64,000 nt of DNA from Bog-756 sp963699345 (GTDB lineage: Bacteria > Actinomycetota > Acidimicrobiia > Acidimicrobiales > RAAP-2), in assembly GCA_963699345.1 (NCBI GenBank), contig CAVOTL010000005.1, positions 1,240,001-1,304,000 on the forward strand, read 5' to 3'. Below are positions 10,368 to 20,899 of the stretch, one piece after another (positions within the stretch are counted from its first letter, which is position 1; every line of letters starts with the position of its first letter). A model generated the notes under the pieces. That model did not search any database. It had not been told where the DNA came from and worked only from the letters and a program-made list of their open reading frames with translations. A program made the translations under genes and the position numbers.

Positions 10368-10826
10368 ATGGCCAAATCGCTCTACACCGCCCGAGCCCAC
10401 GTCGTCGGCGGCCGTGACCAGGGTCACGGTGTGACGAGTGACGGGGTACTCGACGTGCAGCTGCGGACGCCCCCCGAGATGGGCGGCGACGGTGGGGGGA
10501 CGAATCCCGAGCAGCTCTTCGCGGTGGGCTACGCCGCCTGCTTCGAAGGGGCGCTCGGCGTCGTGGGTCGACGCGAGCACCTCGACCTCGGGGCCGTGTC
10601 CATCGACTCCGAGGTGAGTCTGATCACGACCGAGCACCGGGGGTTCACCGTGGCGGTGGGTCTCGACGTCTCGCTCCCGGCGGTCACCGATCCGGCGCGT
10701 GCCGTCTCGATCGTGGCCGCGGCCCACGAGGTCTGCCCCTACTCCAACGCCACCCGCGGGAACATCGAGGTGACGCTGAAGGCCAACGGGCACCCGGTCC
10801 CGACGACCGCCACCAAGGCCGACTGA
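10368..10826 (+). CDS. ohr: Organic hydroperoxide resistance protein, Ohr/OsmC family
   Basis: 152 residues, intact; ATG with GAGGAG upstream. Ohr enzymes reduce organic hydroperoxides with a pair of cysteines. Both are present: C in VGYAACFEGAL near residue 60 and C in AHEVCPYSNATRGNIEV near 125, with the usual Ohr spacing. The N-terminal beta-strand block with GGRDQGHG and the motif TNPEQLFAVGYAACF are diagnostic. Length matches the family (about 140-150). It is cytoplasmic. No OhrR-type MarR regulator is next to it. It ends just before the poly-C tract. Confidence 0.88.
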   Translation: MAKSLYTARAHVVGGRDQGHGVTSDGVLDVQLRTPPEMGGDGGGTNPEQLFAVGYAACFEGALGVVGRREHLDLGAVSIDSEVSLITTEHRGFTVAVGLDVSLPAVTDPARAVSIVAAAHEVCPYSNATRGNIEVTLKANGHPVPTTATKAD

Positions 10827-10843
10827 GCCGACGGTCGCGGGGT

Positions 10844-11008
10844 CCACTCCTCCCCCCCCCCTCCCCCCCCCCCCCCCCCCCCACACCCTCCCTCCCTCTC
10901 TCCCCTCACCCCTCCCCTCCCCCCCCCCCTCCCCCCCCCCCCCTCCCCCCCCCCTCCCCCGCCGCCCCCTCCCCCCCCCCCTCTCCTACCCCCCCCCCCC
11001 CCCCCCCG
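10844..11008. repeat. Extreme poly-C tract
   Basis: About 165 bases that are almost entirely C on the plus strand, with scattered T and a few A and G. It lies between the convergent ohr gene and the ABC permease. Nothing codes here. It could be a genuine G-run-forming sequence on the minus strand or a read/assembly artefact such as dark-cycle poly-G. Confidence 0.85.
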
Positions 11009-11098
11009 CCTGACGGCTCACCGGGGCCCTGGCGGCGGTGGCGATCTCTTCACCTGGACCCTCTGGTCTGGCAGGCCGATGCCCGCGGGCCTCCCCCT

Positions 11099-11228
11099 AT
11101 CGCCTCCCCCCGTGTTCCTTCCTCTCCTCTCTCCCTCTCTCTGCCCCCCCCCCCCCCTTCCCCCTTCCCCTTCTCCTCTTCCCTCCTCCCCCCCCCCCCT
11201 CCCTCCCCCTCCTCCTCCCCCCTCCCTC
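11099..11228. repeat. Second pyrimidine (C-rich) tract
   Basis: About 130 bases of C and T with almost no purine, separated from the first tract by about 90 bases of ordinary sequence. The stop of the ABC permease lies about 40 bases beyond it. The same doubts about artefact apply. Confidence 0.8.
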
Positions 11229-11266
11229 CGGAGGACGGAGCCGGGTGAACTCCGTGCGGGCCGGGC

Positions 11267-12443
11267 TCAGGCGTCCCGGGTCACCATCCGCCAGGCCCCG
11301 AGGACCGTCCACACCACCAGCCAGCCGACGATCACGCAGACGGCCACCGTGCGCGACTCGGGCACCAGCATGATCTGTCCGGTCAGGTCCGTTCCCCCCG
11401 AAGGGTGACGGCAGGCCGGCGGGTTCCAGATGGCTCATGGCCAGGCCGACGATGCCGCGTTGGGCGTTGATCAGGTGGGAGATGACGTTTCGGCTCAGCA
11501 CCGGGGTGAGGATGACCTCGAGGACGATCATGAGGATGACCGGCACCGTCCGTTGGCCCATCAGCGACGCCAGTCCGAGCCCCACCACGAAGCCGATGGT
11601 CGCCTCCAGCAGGACCCACAGACCCGAGTCGATCATCAGCGTGGCCGGCGGCTTGAGGAAGTTGTGGTGTAGTCGATGTAGTCCAGGTTGGCGATCTGCC
11701 GGGCGGCGGCCTCGACCTGGGCGTGGGAGACGGGGGTCGTGGTGGTGGCACCGGGGCCGACCTTGATGCCCGGTCGACCGTTGCCGCAGGGGACGCTGTT
11801 GACCACCTGGACGAGGTCCGAGTTCGGTCCGATGTCGAACCCGAAGTTGCAGATGACCTCGTCGGCGTGGGCCGTCGCCCAGCTGTCGAGCGCCGGCTGC
11901 GACAGACCGGCGGGGACCTTGACCCCGTCGTAGTTCAGCTGGGTGGGAGCGGCCAGGATGCAGACCGTGCACACGATGGCGAAACCGACCGCCACGATCG
12001 GCAGCACGATCGCCAAGCCCGGCCGGGATGCGCGCCAGGTAGAGCGCCAACCGTGACCGTCCGGTGATCACCAGGTGGCGGAACATCCCCTCGGTCAGGT
12101 CGACCGACCCCGCCGTGCATCCGACGGTGGCGGCCACGATGAACCCGAAGATGAAGAGCACGCCGGCGACGAGCGTGGTGAAGATGCTGTAACCACCGGC
12201 CGGCCCGTAGGACTTCGGGTCGACGGCGTGGGAGACGAGCCGGAAGGCCAGGAACACCACCGGGAGGCCGATGTTGACCGCGAGGAGCGTGATCATCAGC
12301 CCCTTCCTCCGGCGGAGTTCCATGAACCGGGTCGTGACCATGGTCCAGGTCGGGACCCACGACCCGCGATGGTCGGGGCGGTGGCTCAGCGGGACCGGTG
12401 CCGGCCCCGGGGTGGTGGCGTCGACGGCGGCCATGGTGGTCAT
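11267..12443 (-). CDS. ABC-2 type permease (frameshifted)
   Basis: About 390 residues. Start ATG 12443 overlaps the ATPase stop (ATGA). A cytoplasmic start (WTMVTTRFMELRRRKGLMIT) leads to membrane helices LLAVNIGLPVVFLAFRLVS, LVAGVLFIFGFIVAATVG, then IVLPIVAVGFAIVCTVCIL. A large outer loop contains DEVICNFGFDIGPNSDL, followed by the last helices LWVLLEATIGFVVGLGLASL and TVAVCVIVGWLVVWTVLGAW. Shifts near 12015, 11665 and 11390 break the frame. It is the membrane half of an exporter with the ATPase next to it. The substrate is unknown. The PadR gene at 13601 lies upstream in the opposite direction and may control it. Confidence 0.65.
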
Positions 12444-13415
12444 CGGTCCTCCCCCAGTCGGCTGGTGACCTGGAGGAACCACGATTCGAGGGAGGCCTGC
12501 ACGAGCTGGAGCCGGTACACCGAGATCCCGCCCTCGACCAGCACCCGGTTGACCTCGGCGATGACGTCCCGTCCCGTGTCCGACGGGAGGGTCAGCACGA
12601 GCCCGTCGGGGCCCACTTCGCAGTCCGCGCCGGGAACCGTCCCGCCCAACCGGGCGGACGGCCGTGGGGGGATCGGAGCACTCGACCTCGACCCGGACCG
12701 ACGAGCCGGACAGGAGCTGGGAGATGGACCCCTGGCGGATGACCCGGCCCCGGTCGACGATGGCCACCGCGTCACAGGTCCGCTCGACTTCGTCGAGGAG
12801 ATGCGACGAGAGCATCACCGTGCGGCCCTCGGCGACGAGGCCGAGGATCATGTCGCGCATCTCCTGCATACCGGCGGGGTCGAGTCCGTTCATGGGCTCG
12901 TCGAGGATCAGCAGCTGGGGATCCCCGAGGAGGCAGGCGGCCACCCCGAGCCGCTGGCGCATCCCCATCGAGTACTTGGCCACCTTGTCGTCCGATCGGT
13001 GGGTCATGCCGACCCGGTCGAGGGCGGCGCCGATCCGCTCCCGGGCGGCCGGCTCGCGGGCCGCCGCCAGGATCTGCAGGTTCTGCCGGCCCGTCAGGTG
13101 GCCGTGGAAGCGGGGCTCGTCCACGATGGCACCGACCCGGGCCAGCGCCTCGGCCCGGTGGGCCGGGACCGGGTGCCCGAGGAGGGACATGGTCCCGGCA
13201 TCGGCGTGGGTCAGCCCGAGGAGGACCCGGATGAGGGTGGTCTTGCCGGCCCCGTTCGGGCCCAGGTAGCCGAAGGCGCAGCCCCGAGGGACGAGCAACT
13301 CGACGTCGTTGACGGCGACGTTGCCCCCGAAGCGCTTGGTCAGCCCGTGGGTCTCGACGGCCCAGTCGCTTCCGGTGCGGCCCGGGGCCGGGCGGTCGGC
13401 GATCGCCGTGGTCAT
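12440..13415 (-). CDS. ABC transporter ATP-binding protein (frameshifted near C-terminus)
   Basis: About 325 residues. Walker A is LGPNGAGKTTLIRVLLG, the signature is YSMGMRQRLGVAACLLGDP (S-M-G-M instead of S-G-G-M), Walker B is LLILDEPMNGLDP, and the switch histidine is in MLSSHLLDEVE. This is the ABC-2 exporter class (CcmA/YtrB-like). The last 75 residues, ending VQASLESWFLQVTSRLGEDR, lie in another frame after a shift near 12665. Start at ATG 13415 (MTTAIADRPAPGRTG). It is translationally coupled to the permease. Confidence 0.75.
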
Positions 13416-13600
13416 CGGTCGACACCTCCGTGGTGGTGTGCGGGTGGCGGCATGCGTCGATCCTCCTCCCGGCTCTGGGCCCTGACAATCAGGGACAACC
13501 CGAACGGGACTCGGGGACCTCCCCCAGGGGTGGTCGGGACGACCCGCACCCCGACTCCCGGATCCCACTGCCTTGCGCGGCAAGCTAGCATCCGAGTATC

Positions 13601-13963
13601 ATGCCACACATGGTAGAGACAGGTGGTCGCCGGACCCAGCTCCTGCGGGGTGCGCTGGACCTGTGCCTCCTCGCCGTGATGCGCGACGGCCCGGCCTACG
13701 GATACGAGATGACCAAGCGGCTGCGGGCGAGGGGGCTCTCCATCGTCGGGGAGGGCTCCATCTATCCCCTGCTCGGCCGGCTCGAGCGCGACGGACTGGT
13801 CGACACCTACCGGGCGGCCAGCAACGGCGGTCCGCCGCGCAAGTACTACCGCCTGTCCCGACTGGGGGAGAAGGCGCTCGGGTCCGGGATCATCGAGTGG
13901 CAGGAGACCCGGGACGCGGTCGACGCCGTGCTCGGCCCGGTCGATACGGAGGTGACGTCGTGA
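13601..13963 (+). CDS. PadR-family transcriptional regulator
   Basis: 120 residues, intact. Winged-helix region: LLRGALDLCLLAVMRDGPAY, GYEMTKRLRARGLSIVGEGS, then IYPLLGRLERDGLV, the PadR/YqjI hallmark. A short C-terminal dimerisation helix follows. It is divergent from the ABC exporter at 11267-13415 and overlaps the next membrane gene (GTGA). PadR proteins usually repress nearby transporter genes in response to a small molecule; here the partner HAAS-type protein suggests the common PadR/DUF1700 pair. A second ATG at 13610 is also possible. Confidence 0.82.
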   Translation: MPHMVETGGRRTQLLRGALDLCLLAVMRDGPAYGYEMTKRLRARGLSIVGEGSIYPLLGRLERDGLVDTYRAASNGGPPRKYYRLSRLGEKALGSGIIEWQETRDAVDAVLGPVDTEVTS

Positions 13964-14547
13964 ACGGCTTCGTGGACGCCTGCCGGCGTGAGTGGAAGCG
14001 CATCGGGGTGCCCGATGCGGTGGCCAACGAGATGGCGGCGGACCTCGAGGCGGATCTCGCCGAGGCCGAGGCCGACGGCGTCTCCCCCGAGGAGGTGCTG
14101 GGCAACGGCGTCTTCGACGCGCCGTCGTTCGCGGCCTCGTGGGCGGCCGCCCGCGGCGTGGCCACCGAGGCACCGTCGGTGCGCCGGAGGTCGACCCCGT
14201 GGTCCCTGGTCGCCGGCGGTGCGGTGTCCCTCCTGCTCCTCGTCGTCGGCGTGGGTCTGCTCGGCCCGGTCCAGCGGGCGTCGGTGGCGGTGGCCGCCAC
14301 CCGTCGGTCCCTCGTCATTCCCGTGCCCGGGGTGCTGGTCTCCCCCCGTCAGACCATCTTCGGGCCGGGTGTGTTCGCCCATCCGGTGCCGGGCGACACC
14401 CCCCTGCGGATCCTCGGGCTCCTGGTGCTCCTGATCGGGGTCGCCGGGGTCGCGCGGGTGCTGTGGCGTTGGCGGTCCCGTTCCCGGTCGGACCGACCGG
14501 ACCCGCCCGGATTCGACGACGGCATCCGGATGCCGACCTTCCTGTGA
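13960..14547 (+). CDS. HAAS/DUF1700-type membrane protein, partner of PadR
   Basis: 195 residues starting at a GTG overlapping the PadR stop. The N-terminal helical part (FVDACRREWKRIGVPDAVAN, EMAADLEADLAEAEADGVSP, EEVLGNGVFDAPSFAASWAA) is the HAAS signal-transducing fold often encoded after PadR. Two membrane helices follow (LVAGGAVSLLLLVVGVGLL and LRILGLLVLLIGVAGVARVL). It probably senses or relays a membrane signal with the regulator. The precise role is not established for this family. Confidence 0.65.
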   Translation: MNGFVDACRREWKRIGVPDAVANEMAADLEADLAEAEADGVSPEEVLGNGVFDAPSFAASWAAARGVATEAPSVRRRSTPWSLVAGGAVSLLLLVVGVGLLGPVQRASVAVAATRRSLVIPVPGVLVSPRQTIFGPGVFAHPVPGDTPLRILGLLVLLIGVAGVARVLWRWRSRSRSDRPDPPGFDDGIRMPTFL

Positions 14548-14596
14548 GGCCGTCCGGCTGACGGAGGTCGGCGGGCCACCGGCGCCGCCGGGCGAC

Positions 14597-15220
14597 TCAG
14601 CGCCCGGCCGGGCCCTCCAGGAGCGTCGCCACCGCACTGCGCAGCATGGCGCCGAGCTCGTCGGACGGCAGGGACGAGAACACGTCGCCGGAGAAGGCCA
14701 ACGCCCCCATGACGGCGCCGATGGCACAGGCCATCCGCACCCGCGTCTCGGGCGGGAGCTCCTCGTTGGCCAGGACCTGGCGGAACCGCGCCTGGATGTC
14801 CTCGTGCTCGCCGTAGTTCTCACTGCGGTGGAGCTCCTCGATGGCGGCCTGGTTCCGCTCGTGGAAGATGAACAGCGCCCGCTGCGCCAGCATCTGGTCG
14901 ATCAGGCCCTCGAGGAGTCGGGCCCACGACTCGACCGAGGCCTCGTCGCCCATGGCCGCCAGCGAGTCGCGTCCGAACTCGTGGAGACGCAGGTGGAGGG
15001 CCATCAGGATCTCGGCCTTGCTGGAGAAGTGGTAGTAGATCGCGGCCTTGGTGAACCCCAGCCGTTCGGCGATCTGCCGCAACGACGTCTTGTCGTACCC
15101 CTGGGTGGTGAACAGCTCGAGGGCGATGTCCAGGATCCGCTCCCGGGTCGAGGCGACGGAGTCCGCCCCGGTGTCGTCGGGTTCACCCGACCCGGACGGG
15201 ACTTCCTGAGTGACGGCCAT
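14597..15220 (-). CDS. TetR-family regulator of the adjacent DrrAB transporter
   Basis: 207 residues. The helix-turn-helix is RQIAERLGFTKAAIYYHF near residue 50, preceded by RERILDIALELFTTQGYDKT. The ligand domain is not assignable to a known class. It is divergent from the ABC genes starting at 15307, with 86 bases between starts containing repeated GACCGGTA motifs. The arrangement is that of a self-regulating repressor of a drug exporter. Confidence 0.82.
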   Translation of the reverse strand: MAVTQEVPSGSGEPDDTGADSVASTRERILDIALELFTTQGYDKTSLRQIAERLGFTKAAIYYHFSSKAEILMALHLRLHEFGRDSLAAMGDEASVESWARLLEGLIDQMLAQRALFIFHERNQAAIEELHRSENYGEHEDIQARFRQVLANEELPPETRVRMACAIGAVMGALAFSGDVFSSLPSDELGAMLRSAVATLLEGPAGR

Positions 15221-15238
15221 GCCGTGATTCTACTTGAC

Positions 15239-15301
15239 GACCGGTAGGTTGGCACTTACCATGCGGTCAGGAACAGTGCTTGCTGACCGACCGGTAAGGA
15301 G
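15239..15301. promoter_or_regulatory. Divergent operator/promoter region of TetR and drrAB
   Basis: GACCGGTA occurs at 15239-15246 and again at 15289-15296, exactly 50 bases apart. A reversed, gapped version (CTTACCATGCGGTC) lies at 15254-15267. The second copy overlaps the ribosome site (AAGGAG, 15296-15301) of the ATPase gene. These are the likely TetR binding sites; the sites are inferred from repetition only. Confidence 0.45.
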
Positions 15302-15306
15302 ACATC

Positions 15307-16304
<998 letters not shown>

Positions 16305-16308
<4 letters not shown>

Positions 16309-17156
16309 CCACCGTCGCCCTCGCTCCCCCGGCGGACATCGCCCGGCCCCGCTCCGACGGGATCGTCCGCAAGGTCTTCGACGTCATCGCCCTGACCGGG
16401 CGCAACCTCGTCCACATCGCCCGCGAGCCCGCCCAGCTGTCCGACGTCACCGTGCAGCCGGTGCTCTTCACCCTCCTGTTCGTCTACGTGTTCGGCGCCG
16501 GCATCTCCTTGCCGGGCGGTCACACCTACGCCAACTTCGCCATCGCCGGGCTGCTCGCCCTCAACCTCACGACCTCGTCGATGGGCACCGCGGTCGGACT
16601 CAGCACCGACCTCAACACCGGGGTCATCGACCGGTTCCGGACGCTGCCCATGTGGCGGCCGGCCGTCCTGGTCGGCCGGTCGCTGGCCGACCTCCTGACC
16701 GCCGTCGTCTGCGCCGCCATCGTGGCCGTCACCGGACTGGCGGTGGGGTGGCGACCCGGTGGCTCGTTCGGCACCACCATCGCCGGGTTCGCCCTCTTCC
16801 TCTTCTTCAGCTACGCGCTGTCGTGGGGATGCGCCTGCCTCGGCATGGTGTCCAAGGGACCCGAGTCGGCCCAGGGCGTCGGCCTGGTCATCCTCTTTCC
16901 GCTGGCCATCGTGTCCAACGCCCTGGTGCCGACCCAGCGCATGCCGACGGTGCTCCGCACCTTCGCCGACTGGAACCCGGTGAGCGCGGTGGCCTCGGCG
17001 GCCCGTGACCTGTGGCAGAACCCGAATCCGTCGTCCACCATCCACGCCTGGCCGATGCAGCACCCCCTCGCCGCGTCGCTGCTGTGGTCGGTGGGGCTTC
17101 TCGCCGTCTTCGCCCCGCTGGCCACCCACCTCTACCGGCGCCGCACCTCGAACTGA
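16305..17156 (+). CDS. drrB: ABC-2 type permease, DrrB family
   Basis: 283 residues, ATGA overlap with the ATPase gene. Six membrane helices are visible, beginning QPVLFTLLFVYVFGAGISLP and ending LLWSVGLLAVFAPLATHLYR. The ABC-2 block GVIDRFRTLPMWRPAVLVGR lies between helices 2 and 3, and the family ending FADWNPVSAVASAARDLW is clear. Forms the membrane channel of a two-gene drug or lipid exporter repressed by the divergent TetR. Confidence 0.85.
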
Positions 17157-17162
17157 GTCCCG

Positions 17163-17204
17163 GGGGCCGGCCGCCAGAGGCCCCGCCGCGTGGCGACCGG
17201 CCCC
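17163..17204. terminator. Bidirectional terminator hairpin
   Basis: Arms GGGGCCGGCCGCCA (17163-17176) and TGGCGACCGGCCCC (17191-17204) match at 13 of 14 positions. The hairpin sits 6 bases after drrB and before the convergent amine oxidase stop at 17261. There is no T-run, as is usual in high-GC actinobacteria. Confidence 0.5.
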
Positions 17205-17260
17205 GATGGACGACCCCCGCCCGCCGGGGCGCGATCCGGCGACCGGGTCGGGACCGCCGC

Positions 17261-18484
17261 TCACACCGACAGCCGGTCGACCAGCCCCTCGGCGGCGGCC
17301 AGCCCGGAGCGAAGGGCGCCTTCCATGAGCCCCGCGAAGTCACCGGCCAGGTGCTCACCGGCGAAGGCCACCCGGGGGAAGCCCGGGTCGAGGAGCGCGA
17401 CGTCCCCGGGACGGTCCCGCACGGTCTCGGCGGAGTAGGACTCCCCGGCGAAGCGATCGTCGTTCCACGTCGTGACGACGGCCCGGTCCACATCGAGGGA
17501 GAGCTCCGGACGCAGACCGGCGGCCCGCCGGGCCCACGTCGACGGACCACCGTAGGCATCGAGCCGATCGAGGGCGGCCGGGGAGCCGGCGAAGCAGTGG
17601 AGGACCGGCTGCACCGACCCGGTCCCGTCGGTCGCCGTCCAGCACCAGTAGCGACCCTCCACCGACATGACGGCCCCGGCCGACGGACGTCCCCGGACCG
17701 GGACGTGCAGCTTGGCGTTGTGCGCCACTCCGGCCCGCCGCCATACGTCGCGGGTGGGAGCCGGAGGCTCCGGGTCGAAGGGCAGGGTGCGGACCACGGC
17801 CAGGGGCAACGCCACGATGGCGGCGTCGGCCTCCACGACCCCTCCGGTCGTGGCCACCCGGACGACGTCACCCCGGTGGTCGACCGCCAACACCTCGGTG
17901 TCCAGCCGGACGGGGGTCACGAGCTCCGAGGCCAGGGCCTCGGCGATCCGCTGGTTGCCGCCGTCCACCCGCCACGAGCCCCGCGTGTCGACGTCGACGA
18001 CGGGATCGAGGGCCGTCCGCGCCGCCAGTTCGTCGGCGGCCAGCCCGTCCGTCAGTTCGAGCCGGGCCACGAGGACGGCCACCGCCTCGCGGTCCGCGTC
18101 GATCCCCTCGGCCAGCGACCGCAGGGAGGTGCCGGGGGCGGCGGCACCCGCGGCCCGTCGCAGGACCGCCGCCGCATCGGCCAGGGTCCGGCGGCTGACG
18201 TCGGGGCCCTGGCGGGGCTCACGCCAGTAATACGACATCGTCGTCGGGGCGAGCCCGATGCCGTGTCGGCCGGCCACGGTCCGCAGTTCGCGGTAGTCGT
18301 CGAGGATGAACTCGGCGCCCCGCTCGATGACGTGCCCGGTCCCGTCGACCTCGAGGACGTCGGACCAGACCCGGCCCCCGACCCGGTCCCGGGCCTCGAG
18401 GACGGTCACGTCACCGCCCGCACGGGTGAGGGCGACGGCGGCCCGCAGCCCGGCGAACCCTGCCCCGAGGACGGCGACGCGCAC
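17261..18484 (-). CDS. FAD-dependent amine oxidase-family protein
   Basis: 407 residues starting at GTG. The dinucleotide motif is VAVLGAGFAGLRAAVALTRA, with ARDRVGGRVWS following, both standard for flavin amine oxidases and phytoene-desaturase relatives. The C-terminal FAD motif is RVAFAGEHLAGDFAGLMEGA. It oxidises an amine or related substrate with transfer to oxygen; the specific substrate cannot be read. Intact and convergent with drrB. Its start is divergent from the GH43-like gene. Confidence 0.8.
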   Translation of the reverse strand: MRVAVLGAGFAGLRAAVALTRAGGDVTVLEARDRVGGRVWSDVLEVDGTGHVIERGAEFILDDYRELRTVAGRHGIGLAPTTMSYYWREPRQGPDVSRRTLADAAAVLRRAAGAAAPGTSLRSLAEGIDADREAVAVLVARLELTDGLAADELAARTALDPVVDVDTRGSWRVDGGNQRIAEALASELVTPVRLDTEVLAVDHRGDVVRVATTGGVVEADAAIVALPLAVVRTLPFDPEPPAPTRDVWRRAGVAHNAKLHVPVRGRPSAGAVMSVEGRYWCWTATDGTGSVQPVLHCFAGSPAALDRLDAYGGPSTWARRAAGLRPELSLDVDRAVVTTWNDDRFAGESYSAETVRDRPGDVALLDPGFPRVAFAGEHLAGDFAGLMEGALRSGLAAAEGLVDRLSV

Positions 18485-18620
18485 GGGTCGGATGGTAGGC
18501 GACCGCCGTAGGCGATCGGGCCGGCGTCACACGGTGCGGACCGACCACCGCTCGTGGCGGCCCCCGGCCCCCGCCGCGCCACCGCCTACGCTCGGGCCCC
18601 GAGGCGGACCCGGAGGACGA

Positions 18621-19670
18621 GTGGCAGGAGCAGTGCCCATCCGAGCAGCGGCACCCCCCGACCCCGCGCCGGACGAGGGGATGGGCGCGCCGCTGCGGCG
18701 CTGGCCGACCCGGCGCCTGGTCCTGGTGGCCGCGTTCGGCCTGGCGGCGACCGTGGCCATCGGGCTCACCTTCGTGCTGGCGTCCGGGCCCGTCGAGGTG
18801 TTCGCCGGCGACTTCGCCGATCCGAGCGTCCTGGTCGTGGGGCCGCTCGACGTCTACGCGTACGCCACCGACACGGCCCACGTCCACATCCCCGTGCTGC
18901 ACGGCACCCTGACCGGCGGGGTGACCGTGGTGGGCGACGCGCTGCCCCACCTCCCGGCATGGAGCGGGTCGGGGTACGTCTGGGCCCCGTCGGTGGACCG
19001 GACCGGTCCGGACCGCTATCTGCTCTACTACGCCACCCTCCAACGCTCGAGCGGGCACGAGTGCCTGTCGGTGGCCACCGCCACCGAGCCCCAGGGGCCC
19101 TTCCACGACGACACGACGGCCCCGCTCGAGTGCCAGGCCGACCTCGGGGGATCGATCGACCCGGCCACGATCGCCGACGGCGCCACCACCTACCTGTTGT
19201 GGAAGAGCGACGGCAGCTGCTGTGGGCTCCCTTCGGCCATCTACGCCGCGCCGCTCTCCGCCGACGGGCTCCGGGTCGTGGGGACGCCCCGGTGGATCCT
19301 GACGGCCACCCGACCCTGGGAGCAAGGGGTCGTCGAGGGACCGTCGATGATCCGGGAGGGGCCCACCTTCGAGCTGTTCTTCTCGGGAGGCGACTGGGAG
19401 TCCGACACCTATGCCATGGGATCGGCCGCGTGCGTCACGCCCGAGGGCCCGTGCCGCCTGTCCGCTCCCGGGCCGTTCCTCGCCTCGGGTGGCGGACGCC
19501 AGGGACCGGGCGGCGGCGAGTTGTTCCTGGGGCCCGGCGGCCACCCCTGGCTCGTCTTCGCGGCGTGGACCGGCGGAAGGGTCGGCTACGCCGACGGTGG
19601 GCGACGGTCGTTGTTCGTGTCCCCCCTGGACCTGTCCGGGCCGGTCCCCCGGCTCGGGGCCGGGCCGTGA
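18621..19670 (+). CDS. Membrane-anchored GH43-like glycosidase
   Basis: About 349 residues. One N-terminal membrane helix (RLVLVAAFGLAATVAIGLTF) then a five-bladed beta-propeller. The three catalytic positions of GH43-type arabinanases/xylosidases all have candidates: Asp in FADPSVLV, Asp in GSIDPATI, Glu in VEGPSMI. Supporting blocks are YVWAPSVDRTGPDRYLLYYA and TATEPQGPFHDD. It would cut or bind arabinose/xylose polymers outside the cell. The start is uncertain: GTG 18621 (GGAGGA close upstream), GTG 18633 or ATG 18681 all keep the helix. Confidence 0.68.
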   Translation: MAGAVPIRAAAPPDPAPDEGMGAPLRRWPTRRLVLVAAFGLAATVAIGLTFVLASGPVEVFAGDFADPSVLVVGPLDVYAYATDTAHVHIPVLHGTLTGGVTVVGDALPHLPAWSGSGYVWAPSVDRTGPDRYLLYYATLQRSSGHECLSVATATEPQGPFHDDTTAPLECQADLGGSIDPATIADGATTYLLWKSDGSCCGLPSAIYAAPLSADGLRVVGTPRWILTATRPWEQGVVEGPSMIREGPTFELFFSGGDWESDTYAMGSAACVTPEGPCRLSAPGPFLASGGGRQGPGGGELFLGPGGHPWLVFAAWTGGRVGYADGGRRSLFVSPLDLSGPVPRLGAGP

Positions 19671-19695
19671 GCCGGGGTGCGGACGGGGTCGGCGG

Positions 19696-20743
19696 TCAGC
19701 GGGGCGCCACGCCGTCGCGCCGCGTCCCGCTCCTCCACGCGGCCGTCGGCGTGGCGGGCGAAGCGTCCGGCGTGGCGGGGCTGCACCGGGTCGTCGGTCG
19801 GCCAGGGCCAGCCTCCGAACCCGGTCGTCTGGTAGTCGGTGATGGCCCGTTCGATGCCGGCCCGGTCGTTCATCACGAACGGTCCGTACTGGGCGACGGG
19901 CTCGCCGATGGGCCGGCCCTGCAGCACCAGGACCTCGGCCCCGCGCGGCCCCGGCGGCGACCGTCGACCGGCTGGTCGGGGTGGACGAGCCACGCCGGTC
20001 GAGGCGTCCACGGTGGCGCCGCCCACCGACAGCGACCCCTCGAAGACGTAGAGGGTGCGCACCACGTCGGCCGAGGCGGCCGGCGGCAGCGATCCAGCGG
20101 GCCGACGGATCGAGCACCAGGTGCCAGATCGCCAGGTCGGCGTCGGGCCGGGAGGCGTAGGAGTCCGGGGGTGCGGCCAGCGGCCGGAGGCCCGTCGACG
20201 GCGCCGGCGATCACCGTGAGCTCGCCCCGGCGGCCGTCGTCGTCGACCAGCGCCAGCCGGGGGATGTCCTCGTCCCACAGCATCGTGAAGTACGGCTCCA
20301 CCATCTTGTCGTCGGCGGGCAGGTTGAGCCAGATCTGGAACAGCTCGGTGGTGTTCGGCCCGGTGGTGTCGACGAGCGGGAACATCTCGCAGTGGACGAT
20401 GCCCGCACCGGCGGTCAGCCACTGGACGTCGCCCCGGCCGAACCGGGCCGTGGCCCCGAGGGAGTCCGAGTGGTCGATGAGGCCCCGGCGCACGAAGGTG
20501 ACCGTCTCGAAGCCCCGGTGGGGGTGCTGGGGGAACCCCGGCACGACGCTGCCGTGGTACATGCTCCAGCCGTCCGCCCCCGAGAAGTCCATGCCGAGGT
20601 CACGCGCCTCGAGCGAGCGCGGCCGGGCCCAGGTGCTCGTTGGCCGCCGGGTAGCGGTCGAGGTGGTGGACGCAGAAGAGGAACGGGTCGGCGGTCCCCC
20701 ACTGCCGCCCGAGCGGGACGGTCTGGATCACCGGGTCGCGCAT
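19696..20743 (-). CDS. Pirin-family bicupin protein (frameshifted)
   Basis: About 345 residues when frames are joined. It starts MRDPVIQTVPLGRQWGTADP, then DFSGADGWSMYHGSVVPGFP and the metal site QHPHRGFETVTFVRRGLIDH, then GAGIVHCEMFP (H, E) in cupin 1. Cupin 2 contains VVRTLYVFEGSLSVGGATVD and ends with GFGGWPWPTDDPVQ. Pirins bind iron or nickel and some have quercetinase activity. Shifts near 20595, 20190 and 20060 break it. The stop is set at TGA 19696 after a further likely shift. Confidence 0.75.
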
Positions 20744-20899
20744 GGCACCGAGACTACCGACCGGCGGTGGCGATCCTCCCGCCTGATCCCGCCGGCCGGG
20801 TGGGGACATCACCACCCCCGGGGTCGAGGGCGAGCCGGGCGCGACCTGTGGATCACCTGGTAGTTCGCGGCGCGCCGGCGTCCGGTACCGTGGCCGGGG

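Noticed and set aside
11038..11408. Proline- and serine-rich open frames over the pyrimidine tract
   Set aside because: They arise from the poly-C/CT sequence and have no natural composition.
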